Positions 10,201 through 17,806 of a stretch of DNA of 64,000 nt are shown one piece after another. Source of the DNA: Dokdonella sp. (GTDB lineage: Bacteria > Pseudomonadota > Gammaproteobacteria > Xanthomonadales > Rhodanobacteraceae). Where the stretch lies: positions 1 to 64,000 of the forward strand of contig NZ_JAGIAG010000005.1 of assembly GCF_017744955.1 (NCBI RefSeq), written 5' to 3'. The first letter of the stretch is position 1; every line of letters starts with the position of its first letter. The notes under the pieces are model-generated. The model was given only the letters and a program-made list of their open reading frames with translations, searched no databases and was not told where the DNA came from. The position numbers and the translations under genes are program-made.

Positions 10201-11217
10201 GCCGGCGTGGACGTCGACTTCGCCGCACCGGCCAGCGGCGCCTCCGCCCTGCTGTCGCAGACACGCGTCACCACCGATACCAACGGCTACGCCGCCGTCA
10301 ACGCCGTCGCCAACGCCAGCGCCGGCGCCTACGCGGTGACGGCGACCGTCGGCGGACTGCCCACCGCCCAGTTCGCGCTGACCAATCTCGCCGCCAGCAC
10401 CGATCTCGCGGTCGAAGTGCGCAGCCTGCGCGGCTACGTGCGACGCGGCGACCTGCTCGACTATCTGGTCACCGTGCGCAACCTCGGCCAGGATGCCGCC
10501 AGCGGCGCCAGCGTGACCGGCCGGCTGTCGACACAGCTCGACACGGCGTTCGCGAGCTGGACCTGCCTCGGACCGAGCAGCAGCCAATGCAGCGGCAGCG
10601 GCCAAGGCGAGCTGCAGGACAGCGGCCTCAGCTTGTCCGGCGGCGGCAGCGTCAGCTACCTGGTCACCGCACCGGTGCGTTGGGATGCCGACGGCTCGGC
10701 CACGCTGACCGGGCAGACCGCGCATGCCGACGACGCGAACCCGGCCAACGACGAGCAGTCGGCCGGCGCGCCGATCGTCATCCACCGCGACGGCTTCGAC
10801 GGCCGCGGCTCGCCGGCAGCGCTGCCGGCGGCGACCGAACGGCTCGACGAGGATCACGCGATCGCGATCGCTCTCCTCGCTCCGACGCAGGATCTCGTCG
10901 ACCGCGTGCTGATCGCGACCGCGGCCGGTTCGACCGAGGTGTTCCGCATCGAACGCCTCAACGGCGCCGAGGCAACCTGGCTGCGCGTGGTCGCGCGCGA
11001 CGAGAACGGCCAGGCCTATGCGAGTGCGTGGATGCGCGTCGGCCCGGCGAGCGAACTGGAAGTTCGCCTGCTCGGCAGCGAAGGGACGGACGGCGCACGG
11101 CGCGTGCTCGAACTGCGCACCGACGCCGGCATAGTCACGATACCGCTCACCGATCGCGCAACGGGTTACATGGTGCGGTCCGCCTCTCCCATGCGCAGCC
11201 TCCCCAAGGCCAACTGA
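4285..11217 (+). CDS. giant secreted S8 subtilase with BNR/sortilin-type repeats
   Basis: A 2310-residue exported serine protease. Residues 1-40 are a signal peptide, followed by an I9-like propeptide. The subtilisin domain (about 180-520) has the catalytic triad Asp206 (VANIDTGA), His251 (NHGSHTIG) and Ser448 (NGTSMSAPHVAG). A fibronectin-like module lies at about 641-716. About twelve Asp-box/BNR repeats (for example LYRSTDGGATW, LLRSTDAGVTW, LYRSDDGGANW) span about 819-1390 and predict a sortilin-like beta-propeller. Then come two copies of an anchor-type module (IPWLSLSP and VPWLTLTP), a carboxypeptidase-regulatory-like module between them, a Big_1-type Ig domain (about 1934-2036) and a DUF11 module. 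Start ATG 4285 follows AGGAGA. The protein probably acts at or outside the cell surface; its substrate is unknown. A terminator follows. Confidence 0.9.
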   Translation: MSVARSRSRLNPRPLLLSLAMCFASSASLPIMAGAPTASAVPDPAPGAPVQVDPALLTHLTGSSGANMLVYFDRRADLSAAFGMDWQERGHYVQQQLQAVAEESQSELRAYLDRQGVDYQAFWVDNVVQIRNGSRALLDTLASRTAFTGVREIKGEPDVRLIEPEHVEEDRLPRLAAAISNIEHVNAPGVWDLGFTGRGITVANIDTGARYSHQALVHQYRGTTGSGQYDHNYNWWSPYDHSAAPTDPHNHGSHTIGTMVGDGGADRRVGMAPGAKWMACQGFNPSSTASALLECGQFMLAPWNLAQQNPDPNRRPHVINNSWTDCNREVDTWYEGVVDAWIAAGIVPVFSNGNSSNCSYPRPPGLNTVGNPARYGKVLSVGSTGTDNGLYAAHSNWGPTDYPSAGLPNYPDHQGFPSIKPNIVAPGVSILSAGKDSDDHYYLSNGTSMSAPHVAGLVALMWEAAPCLVGDYAGTGTIIMKTARPVPYASGGTPAPGPGNVPNYATGWGEIDALAAVNAAMQKCGGFTIAGTPSELRVCAASPASYALKLHSRGGFSDPVTLSVAAGLPAGASASFSQNPLVPTDPASTSTLSIGNTAGQPSASHRLTIKAQSSGPAFAALERSVTVDLRIDAAALAAPIPTAPSNGETNVVVRPSFEWSGTPGESYRLQVATDTAFTAPAIDQVVTAGAFRPSSLLATGKTYYWRVRGENSCGGGAWSATYQFSTRFDPVAGIAPGSLAFTLAADASDSRGLSVANTGSADLVWTAAEAGVNAADPTADAAWQPIGPLGGDVDAIAISPINPDLVLLGTAPAVGAGNLYRSTDGGATWNQVIGGVNVYHIVYAGDGTAYAATMTGIRKSTDDGATWSTPNLNIGTNRQAFGVTVAPSNSSIVWAAIASANGQQTKNLLRSTDAGVTWQNVTPTLGANLNGRAIAVHPTNPNTVVALFDGGFGGGQVWVSTNGGASWTNRSAGLPGNPPRSVHFDGTRLLVGGGQAYNNQYFGLYQSLDLGATWSALHTSTPVPHVEAIAVDPQDSHTIYLATSNSGIHRSRDGGASWETGLGGTSRVGMMDLALVPGSPGEILAGAMSQGLFRSLDGGDGFAAYGTGIAEARLYSVTTNPHNPQEIAVAFQAANAGGIYSTTDGGAHWTVESAPPTRYVTVRFAPDGTLYGISTGPTTIAKEAVYRRETNGTWTHLGPNQGPNLLVDLEAIAFSTNDPDLILVGGRDNGVAGDEATIWRSTNRGQTWTKVYEATVGYKVTAIEIIRDGTDLNMIASAGSASLGGVLRSSDGGVTWQPSSTGIPPVGYWATARICSHPTTPQRLFVAKGNPGALYRSDDGGANWQATGATFQTLLASLACDPVDENVIYAGQASTLAGTIRVLRSGDAGASFQRFDTGIPVAGPVPQDFAFKGSSSLLAASNGGGTFETSLGGEARACMSPHDIPWLSLSPTGSTTAPGASTAVTVSADSNGLALGQYRAQLCFRTNDPNADLIRVPVQLNVADSTAGTLAGNVSALGYCGRQTTAASNAQVTITGQHNSFTVTTDANGRFSKEISLEESPLSVLVHKAGHVDVSQGGIELASTQTTTVDLQVKLDAPCLEAAPDAFAVALEAGESAARTFTLRNTDGAGTLNWSLRSATPSGAPVTPDVLAPAGGADAGSFDLASHFGQPLPGLAATGPAGELNCNSAPGLISHDDGSVESGYGADPSLVQRITMVDYFVPRTYPTMLDAACIVFVSIGPSSLDFDLVVYDDDGPGGSPGTELGSLALNATDLPIPPLPPALPWKSFDLSSLNLRIQSGGVYIGVRWFATDPPVTLGADTSANRPANAGNGYKKFDQGSWDSLVVAFPAYRSLFIRAATHDVSGCEAANDVPWLTLTPSGGSVAPGGSADVAVQIDSSGLAAGEHHASLCLDSNDPEHPRFVVPVTLTVEAGANDPAALNVLGGSGQSAALNTAFPAPLAVQVLSGQGQPLAGVDVDFAAPASGASALLSQTRVTTDTNGYAAVNAVANASAGAYAVTATVGGLPTAQFALTNLAASTDLAVEVRSLRGYVRRGDLLDYLVTVRNLGQDAASGASVTGRLSTQLDTAFASWTCLGPSSSQCSGSGQGELQDSGLSLSGGGSVSYLVTAPVRWDADGSATLTGQTAHADDANPANDEQSAGAPIVIHRDGFDGRGSPAALPAATERLDEDHAIAIALLAPTQDLVDRVLIATAAGSTEVFRIERLNGAEATWLRVVARDENGQAYASAWMRVGPASELEVRLLGSEGTDGARRVLELRTDAGIVTIPLTDRATGYMVRSASPMRSLPKAN

Positions 11218-11235
11218 CGTAAAGCTGCGCCTTCC

Positions 11236-11266
11236 GCCCCCCGTCGCGAGACGGGGGGCTTTTTTT
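11236..11266 (+). terminator. intrinsic terminator of the subtilase gene
   Basis: A 10-bp GC-rich stem (GCCCCCCGTC / GACGGGGGGC) with a GCGA tetraloop is followed by seven T. It lies 19 nt after the subtilase stop codon. It is one of the clearest terminators in the window. Confidence 0.93.
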
Positions 11267-11470
11267 GCTCGCTCAGTCGAGAGGGGCATCGATGCCACGG
11301 CGGCGTGGGACGCGGCTTTCCATCGGCGTCAGATCACGCAGCCCGTCGCGGCCGGCCCGATCGCGGATCCGGGATCGCGCGCCGTCGCGGCCTCGCACTC
11401 CATCCCCTCCGCGACGGCTCGCCTGGACGTGCTGCACTGCCAGGGCTGACGCGACGGGCTGCCCGTCGCG

Positions 11471-12007
11471 CTAGTGCTGCGCGCGGCGGGTGAAGGTGAT
11501 CTTGCCGAGCGGTATTTCCTTGCCGCTCTTCGGACCGATCGCAGTCATCGTCAGCACGCGCGTGTCGCCGCGGAATTCCTCGGTCATGCGGTACTTCGCC
11601 GGCGGATGCGGATCGGGCTGGCGCAGTTCCGAGGTCCACGTCATCGTCTTCGAGGCCGCGTCCCAGGTGCCTTCGTCGAGACGGATGTAGTCCTGGTTGC
11701 TGTCGACCCAGATGCCGACGTAGCGCTGCTTCTTCGGATCGTAGCCCCAGGTGCCGTGGCCGCCGTACTTCGCGTCGACCTCGAAATCGTTGCGGATCCA
11801 GCGCTTGCCCGTCACGAACGTGTTCGTCTGCACGCCGGTCGCGCGCGTCGGCGCCTGGTCCGGGGCCGCGGGCGGGAATTCGATCGCCGCGTCCCAGACG
11901 CCCTCTTCCATCGTCAGGACGTCGAGTTCGGGGCGGGCAGCAGGGGTTTCGGCCGCGCGCGCACAGGCAGCGGCGAGCAGCAGGGCAATGGCGAAAGCGG
12001 AACGCAT
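11471..12007 (-). CDS. DUF1579-like exported protein
   Basis: A 178-residue protein with a cleavable signal peptide (MRSAFAIALLLAAACARA). The mature part resembles DUF1579: an opening MEEGVWDAAIEFPP, a central GHGTWGYDPKKQRYVGIWVDS and TWTSELRQPDPHPPAKYRMT, which suggest a lipocalin-like beta-barrel. No biochemical function is established for the family. The start at 12007 has GGAGGAAACC directly upstream. It lies convergent with the subtilase and downstream of ychF on the same strand, with a 112-nt gap to ychF that may contain its own promoter. Confidence 0.8.
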   Translation of the reverse strand: MRSAFAIALLLAAACARAAETPAARPELDVLTMEEGVWDAAIEFPPAAPDQAPTRATGVQTNTFVTGKRWIRNDFEVDAKYGGHGTWGYDPKKQRYVGIWVDSNQDYIRLDEGTWDAASKTMTWTSELRQPDPHPPAKYRMTEEFRGDTRVLTMTAIGPKSGKEIPLGKITFTRRAQH

Positions 12008-12119
12008 GGTTTCCTCCGGTAGGCGCCGCCGAAAAACGGCGGTTCGCCACAGGAAGACGCAGCCGGACCGCGAAACCTGTCAGCCCGGCGCGCAATCCGC
12101 AAGCCGGGCAACATGCCGG

Positions 12120-13211
<1,092 letters not shown>

Positions 13212-13220
13212 GACAGTCCT

Positions 13221-13290
13221 GTGAGCGGTAAGCAGTCAGCGGTGAGCGGTAGGAGCGTTTTCCGCTCACCGCTCACCGCTCACGGCTCAC
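13221..13290. repeat. GTGAGCGG inverted repeat, copy 1
   Basis: The left arm repeats GTGAGCGGT and the right arm repeats ACCGCTCACC, so the transcript can fold into a long hairpin. It fills the ychF-pth gap and overlaps the last codons and stop of pth. A second copy lies at 14887-14964. Confidence 0.85.
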
Positions 13291-13868
13291 TCCTCGCCCG
13301 TGTGCAGTTTCTTCATCGCGTCGTTGAAATCCCCGTTCACGGCCAGCGGCAGCACGTCCAACGCACGCGCGATGGCGACGAGCATCGCTTCCTCGTCGGC
13401 CGCGGACGGCCGTCCCAGCACCCAGCCGTGCACGCGATCGCGGTGGCCGGGGTGGCCGATGCCGATGCGCAGACGATGGAACTTGCCGTGGCCGACGTGC
13501 GCGAACAGGTCGCGCAGACCGTTCTGACCGCCGTGGCCGCCGTCGAATTTCAGCCGCGCCGTACCGGCCGGCAGATCGAGGTCGTCGTGCACGACCAGCA
13601 TCTCTTCCGGCGCGATCTTCCAGTAGCGCAGCGCGGCTCCGACCGAGGCACCGCTCGCGTTCATATAGGTGATCGGCTTCAGCAGCCAGAGCGGCGTGCC
13701 GGCCAGCGACACCTTCGCCGTTTCGCCGCGCAGCTTCGATTCGATGCCGAAACGCGCGCCCTCGCGCTGCGCCAGGGCGTCGACGAACCAGAACCCGGCG
13801 TTGTGCCGCGTTCGCAGATGTTCGGCGCCGGGATTGCCGAGGCCGACGATGAGACGAAGACCCGCCAT
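13287..13868 (-). CDS. pth: peptidyl-tRNA hydrolase
   Basis: A 193-residue protein, the usual Pth length. It releases tRNA from prematurely dropped peptidyl-tRNA. Conserved active-site elements are visible: GLGNPG with the conserved Asn near the N-terminus, RHNAGFW with the catalytic His, VHDDLDLP with the conserved Asp, and GGHGGQNGL. I chose ATG 13868 because similarity begins at MAGLRLIVGLGNPG; the open frame runs 46 codons further upstream without similarity. The Shine-Dalgarno is weak. It sits between rplY and ychF, a known gammaproteobacterial order. The coding end runs into a GTGAGCGG-type repeat, so its C-terminus (LHTGEE) may have been shaped by repeat insertion. Confidence 0.95.
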   Translation of the reverse strand: MAGLRLIVGLGNPGAEHLRTRHNAGFWFVDALAQREGARFGIESKLRGETAKVSLAGTPLWLLKPITYMNASGASVGAALRYWKIAPEEMLVVHDDLDLPAGTARLKFDGGHGGQNGLRDLFAHVGHGKFHRLRIGIGHPGHRDRVHGWVLGRPSAADEEAMLVAIARALDVLPLAVNGDFNDAMKKLHTGEE

Positions 13869-14060
13869 TGCGATGAGGACGCTCGCTGGTGAGATCGGCC
13901 GCTGCACGGCCTCGTGGAAGCGGCCCGAAAAACGTTTTCGGATCGGAACGCGCCGCAACTCGAACACGTGCGCGACGTCGCGAATGTGGTGCGGCTCGGT
14001 CGCCATCCGTGATCGCGAGCCGCATCGGAATGCACGGCTTTGCGAACCGTCGGTAGCGAG

Positions 14061-14091
14061 AAAGCCAGCGGAGCCGGGCTCCGCTGGCTTT
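14061..14091 (-). terminator. hairpin terminator after rplY
   Basis: A perfect 14-bp stem (AAAGCCAGCGGAGC / GCTCCGCTGGCTTT) with a 3-nt loop lies in the 282-nt rplY-pth gap. The A/T ends of the stem give a short U run on either strand, so it could act in both directions. Confidence 0.7.
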
Positions 14092-14150
14092 CACGAGCGG
14101 CCCGCGCCGACGACGTACGCGTCGGCGCGCGACCTCTTGCCGGGCGACTC

Positions 14151-14810
14151 TTACTTCTTCTCGTCCTTCTTCGCCGCAGCCGGAGCGGCGGCTTCGCCTT
14201 CGGCCGCTTCCGGAGCCGCTTCGGCTTCCTCGCGGACTTCCTTGGCGACGACGACGGCGTGGTCGTGCTCCTTGCCCAGACGCAGTTCCGGAATCTCCAC
14301 GCCCTTCGGCAGCTTGATCTCGGACAGGTGCATGATGTCGCCGACGTTCAGCGCGCCCAGGTCGACCTCGACGTACTCCGGCAGGTCCTTTGGCAGGCAG
14401 GAGACTTCGATCTCGTTGAGTTCGTGTGTGATGACCACGCCCGAGGTCTTGCCGGCCGGCGAGCCTTCCTGGTTCAGGAAGTGCAGCGGCACGCGCACGC
14501 GGATCGCTTCGTTCTCGTTGATGCGCTGGAAGTCCAGGTGCAGCACGAGCTGCTTGAACGGATGACGCTGCATGTCGCGCAGCAGCACCTTCTGCACGTC
14601 GCCGTTGAGGCTGAGGTCGAGGATCGAGGAATAGAACCACTCGTTCTGGCTGGCGTGCCAGACGTCCTTCTGCAGGAGCTGGATGCTGACCGGCTGCAGC
14701 TCGCCGCCGTAGACGATCGCCGGAACGAAGCCGTCGCGACGAAGGCGGCGGCTCGCACCCTTGCCCTGGTCGTCGCGCTTCTGCACGTTGATTTGATGTG
14801 TCGTTGCCAT
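14151..14810 (-). CDS. rplY: 50S ribosomal protein L25 (Ctc form)
   Basis: A 219-residue 5S rRNA-binding protein of the long L25/Ctc type. The N-terminal L25 domain (about 1-95) includes GKGASRRLRRDGFVPAIVYG. It is followed by the beta C-terminal domain and a tail rich in Ala, Glu and Lys that ends in KKDEKK. The long form is usual outside the enterics. The ATG at 14810 directly begins the conserved sequence. It is flanked by prs upstream and pth downstream, as in Pseudomonas and Xanthomonas. A strong hairpin lies downstream. Confidence 0.95.
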   Translation of the reverse strand: MATTHQINVQKRDDQGKGASRRLRRDGFVPAIVYGGELQPVSIQLLQKDVWHASQNEWFYSSILDLSLNGDVQKVLLRDMQRHPFKQLVLHLDFQRINENEAIRVRVPLHFLNQEGSPAGKTSGVVITHELNEIEVSCLPKDLPEYVEVDLGALNVGDIMHLSEIKLPKGVEIPELRLGKEHDHAVVVAKEVREEAEAAPEAAEGEAAAPAAAKKDEKK

Positions 14811-14886
14811 TTTCTTGTTGCCTTTACTGCGGTTGAGCCGCCTCGCGGCGGCGATGCAACTCCCCCGCGACCAGGGGAGCTGTTTT

Positions 14887-14964
14887 GTGAGCGGTCAGCG
14901 GTGAGCGGTGAGCGGGGAAAGCGCATGGCTCTTTCCGCTCACGGCTCGGCCGCTGACCGCTCAC
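14887..14964. repeat. GTGAGCGG inverted repeat, copy 2
   Basis: The outer arms GTGAGCGGTCAGCGG (14887-14901) and CCGCTGACCGCTCAC (14950-14964) are perfectly complementary over 15 bp. Further GTGAGCGG units and a GGAAAG/CTTTCC inner pair lie between them. It fills much of the prs-rplY gap and touches the prs stop codon. Confidence 0.9.
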
Positions 14965-15932
14965 TAATCCACGTACAGCGAACTCACCGACTCGCCGTAG
15001 GCGATGCGGCGGATCGTCTCCGCCAGCAGCTCCGCCACCGACAACTGGCGGATACGGCCGCAGGCCTTGGCCGCGTCCGTCAACGGAATCGTGTCGGTGA
15101 CGACCAGCTCGTCCAATGCCGAGCCGCTGATGTTCTGGATCGCCGGTCCCGACAGCACCGGATGGGTGCAGTAGGCGACGACCTTGCGCGCGCCGCGCTT
15201 CTTCAGCGCCACCGCCGCCGCGCACAGCGTGCCGGCGGTGTCGACGATGTCGTCGACCAGCACGCACACCTTGTCCTCGACCTCGCCGATGATGTTCATC
15301 ACCGTCGCCTCGTTCGCGCGCGGGCGGCGCTTGTCGATGATCGCGAGGTCGGCGTCGTCGAGGCGCTTGGCGATCGCGCGCGCGCGCACCACGCCGCCGA
15401 CGTCCGGCGACACGACGATCAGGTTGTCCTTCGCGTAGTAGCGCCAGATGTCGGCCAGCAGCACCGGCGAGGCGTACACGTTGTCGAGCGGGATGTCGAA
15501 GAAGCCCTGGATCTGGTCGGCGTGCAGATCGACCGTCAGCACGCGATCGGTGCCGACCACGCCGATCATCTCGGCGGCGACCTTGGCCGTGATCGGCACG
15601 CGCGCCGAACGCGGGCGGCGATCCTGGCGTGCGTAGCCGAAGTACGGCATCACCGCCGTCACGCTGGCGGCCGAGGCGCGCTTGAGCGCGTCGATCAGGG
15701 CCAGCATGTCCATGAAATTGTCCGCCGTCGGCGCGCAGGTCGGCTGCACGACGAAGACTTCCTGGCGGCGCACGTTCTCTTCGATCTCGACCTGCACCTC
15801 GCCGTCGCTGAAGCGACCGACCAGGGCCTTGCCGAGCGGCACGTTCAACTCCGCGCAGATCGCCGAAGCGAGCGGGCGGTTCGCGTTGCCGGTGAAGACC
15901 AGGATGCCGGGGCTGTTCACGTTGGTGTCCAC
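14964..15932 (-). CDS. prs: ribose-phosphate pyrophosphokinase
   Basis: A 322-residue PRPP synthetase that makes 5-phosphoribosyl 1-diphosphate from ribose 5-phosphate and ATP for nucleotide, His and Trp synthesis. Visible motifs are [10 protein letters not shown], the catalytic flexible-loop [27 protein letters not shown] and the PRPP loop [14 protein letters not shown] chose GTG 15932 ([13 protein letters not shown]) because GGAG sits nine bases upstream and homology starts there. The frame extends upstream through the tRNA-Gln region with no similarity. It follows ispE and tRNA-Gln, the widespread lolB-ispE-prs order. Confidence 0.95.
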   Translation of the reverse strand: MDTNVNSPGILVFTGNANRPLASAICAELNVPLGKALVGRFSDGEVQVEIEENVRRQEVFVVQPTCAPTADNFMDMLALIDALKRASAASVTAVMPYFGYARQDRRPRSARVPITAKVAAEMIGVVGTDRVLTVDLHADQIQGFFDIPLDNVYASPVLLADIWRYYAKDNLIVVSPDVGGVVRARAIAKRLDDADLAIIDKRRPRANEATVMNIIGEVEDKVCVLVDDIVDTAGTLCAAAVALKKRGARKVVAYCTHPVLSGPAIQNISGSALDELVVTDTIPLTDAAKACGRIRQLSVAELLAETIRRIAYGESVSSLYVD

Positions 15933-16047
15933 GCTGCAAAACTCCGATACGCAAACCGTTCGGCGCCGGAAGAGCCCTACGCCGAGCAGGAACCTCGTAA
16001 ACCTGACGTCTCGTCGCCCCCGAAGGAACGGGCACGACGAAGTCTTC

Positions 16048-16122
16048 TGGCTGGGGCGGCAGGATTCGAACCTGCGAATGCCGGGATCAAAACCCGGTGC
16101 CTTACCGCTTGGCGACGCCCCA
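16048..16122 (-). tRNA. tRNA-Gln (TTG)
   Basis: A 75-nt tRNA on the complement. Acceptor TGGGGCG pairs with CGCCCCA apart from the first unpaired position typical of tRNA-Gln. The anticodon loop TTTTGAT gives TTG, and CCA is encoded. It lies between ispE and prs, the usual place in related gammaproteobacteria. The adjoining gap to ispE (16123-16319) contains several GC-rich hairpins without a T run. Confidence 0.96.
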
Positions 16123-16319
16123 GTGTCTGAGCGAAGCGGGCTCCTGCCCGCTCGACTCGCCGCATCCTGCGGCTCGGCCTTCGGCCCGGCTCCGCCACTC
16201 GCGCCCGCTCCTGCAGGCCAAGGCATGAAAACGGTCGCGGCAGCACCGCGCCTCTCAGGCCGCCTCGGGGCGGCCTTCGATCCATGCCGCGATGCTCCGC
16301 ACCGCAAAACTCCAGTCCA

Positions 16320-17195
16320 TCAACCCGCTTCGGTCCGCCGCTCGTCGATCCGCTCGAGCAACGGCGAAACCGCCACGCCGCGTGCGGCGTAACCGCGCAT
16401 TCCCGGCGGACAACTCTCCACGATCTTCATTGCCGTTTCACGCGTGTCGACGGCCGCGAAAATGCAGCCGCCGGAGCCGCTGAGCCGCGCCTCGCCGTGA
16501 CGGCCGAGCCAATCCAGCGCCTGCGCCACCGCGGGAAAACGTTCGCGCACGACCGGCTCGAACACATTGCTCGTCCGGACGCCCGCAAGGAAGAGCGGAA
16601 TTGTCAGCTGCGGCGCAGCACGTGTCAATTCCGGGGCCGCGAAGAGCGCCGCCGTCGGCACCACGGCGCCGGGGTCGACCACGGCGTACCAGCGCTCCGG
16701 CAGGGCCAGCGCGGACAACCGCTCGCCGACGCCTTCGGCCCAGGCACTGCGGCCGCGGACGAACACCGGCACGTCGGCGCCGAGGCGCAGGCCGAGCGCG
16801 GCCAGCCGGTCCTCGTCCAGCCCGGCGCGCCAGAGCGCGTTCAGGGCGACCAGCGCCGTGGCGGCGTCGGAACTGCCGCCGCCGAGACCGCCGCCGAGCG
16901 GGATGCGCTTGTCGATCGCGATGTCCGCGCCGAGGCGGACGCCGGCTGCCTCCTGCAGCATCCTCGCCGCCCGCACGGCGAGGTCGTCGTCCGCCGCGAC
17001 GCCCGGCAAGGGGTCGATGCGGCGGATGACGCCGTCCTCGCGCAGCCGCAGGCGCACCGTGTCGCCCCAATCGAGCAGCTGGAACGCGGTCTGCAGCAGG
17101 TGATAGCCGTCGGCGCGCCGGCCGACGATGTGCAGGAACAGATTCAGCTTCGCCGGTGCCGGCCAGTCGCTCCAGGCGACGGCGTCGGCCGTCAC
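16320..17195 (-). CDS. ispE: 4-diphosphocytidyl-2-C-methyl-D-erythritol kinase
   Basis: A 291-residue GHMP-family kinase of the MEP isoprenoid pathway. It phosphorylates CDP-methylerythritol at the 2-hydroxyl. Motifs are WPAPAKLNLFLHI with DGYHLL near the N-terminus, the GHMP ATP loop PLGGGLGGGSSDAA and the C-terminal LSGSGGCIFA. The likely start is GTG 17195, whose GTGA overlaps the lolB stop, implying translational coupling. A second GTG at 17207 is also possible. The open frame continues upstream inside lolB and is not ispE. It belongs to the TPR-lolB-ispE-tRNA-Gln-prs transcript. Confidence 0.94.
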   Translation of the reverse strand: MTADAVAWSDWPAPAKLNLFLHIVGRRADGYHLLQTAFQLLDWGDTVRLRLREDGVIRRIDPLPGVAADDDLAVRAARMLQEAAGVRLGADIAIDKRIPLGGGLGGGSSDAATALVALNALWRAGLDEDRLAALGLRLGADVPVFVRGRSAWAEGVGERLSALALPERWYAVVDPGAVVPTAALFAAPELTRAAPQLTIPLFLAGVRTSNVFEPVVRERFPAVAQALDWLGRHGEARLSGSGGCIFAAVDTRETAMKIVESCPPGMRGYAARGVAVSPLLERIDERRTEAG

Positions 17196-17806
17196 GGCGA
17201 GTTCCACTCGCGGATCGCCAGACGCACCTTGTACTCGCCCTTGGCCGCGAACACCTTGCTCGGCAGCGGCGGATCGCGCGTGGTGTCGTAGTCGAGATAC
17301 TCGACTTTCCAGCCGGCCTCGTCGATCTCGGCCGGCAGGCCGTCGGCGCGGAACGCGATCCCCGCGTCCGGCGCGGCGCGCAGGCCGCGCGCCCAGCGCG
17401 TCAGCTCGGCCACCGGCACGTGCCAGCCGAGTTCGCGTTCGAGCAGGCTCTGCGCATCGCCGGCTTCGACCGGCTGCTCGCGCAGGCCTTGCAGCGTCGC
17501 GTGCCCGGCGTCGCCGGACAGGGTCCAGGTCTTGCCGGTGACCGGCGCGTGCACGCTGAACCGGAAAGCGTCGGCGCGCTGGGTCCATTCGAGCGAGCCG
17601 CTGCCGCTGTCGCGACCGTCGGAAACGCCGAGGCGGCCGCGCAGGCTCCAGCCGGTCTCGGCGCCGAGCGTCTGCTCGCGTGCGGCCTGGCGCGCGAGCA
17701 GCTCGGCGTCGGCCGGCCGCGCAGACGGCTTCACCCGCGGCCCGACGCAGGCGGCCAGCGCGAACGGCAACGCGAACGCGGCGAGGACGCGCAACGCACG
17801 GCTCAT
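17192..17806 (-). CDS. lolB: outer-membrane lipoprotein localisation protein LolB
   Basis: A 204-residue lipoprotein that receives lipoproteins from LolA and inserts them in the outer membrane. The signal peptide ends in a lipobox (FALAAC), so Cys becomes lipid-modified. The mature part contains GWSLRGRLGVSDGRDSGSGS, YKVRLAIREW at the C-terminus, and the LolB-typical Trp-rich strand pattern. The ATG at 17806 overlaps the upstream TPR gene as ATGA. The stop overlaps the ispE start as GTGA. All three genes are therefore tightly coupled. Confidence 0.92.
   Translation of the reverse strand: MSRALRVLAAFALPFALAACVGPRVKPSARPADAELLARQAAREQTLGAETGWSLRGRLGVSDGRDSGSGSLEWTQRADAFRFSVHAPVTGKTWTLSGDAGHATLQGLREQPVEAGDAQSLLERELGWHVPVAELTRWARGLRAAPDAGIAFRADGLPAEIDEAGWKVEYLDYDTTRDPPLPSKVFAAKGEYKVRLAIREWNSP

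Noticed and set aside
8254-11298. Long complement frame of about 1000 codons
   Set aside because: Antisense to the subtilase C-terminal half; same compositional artefact, no domain.
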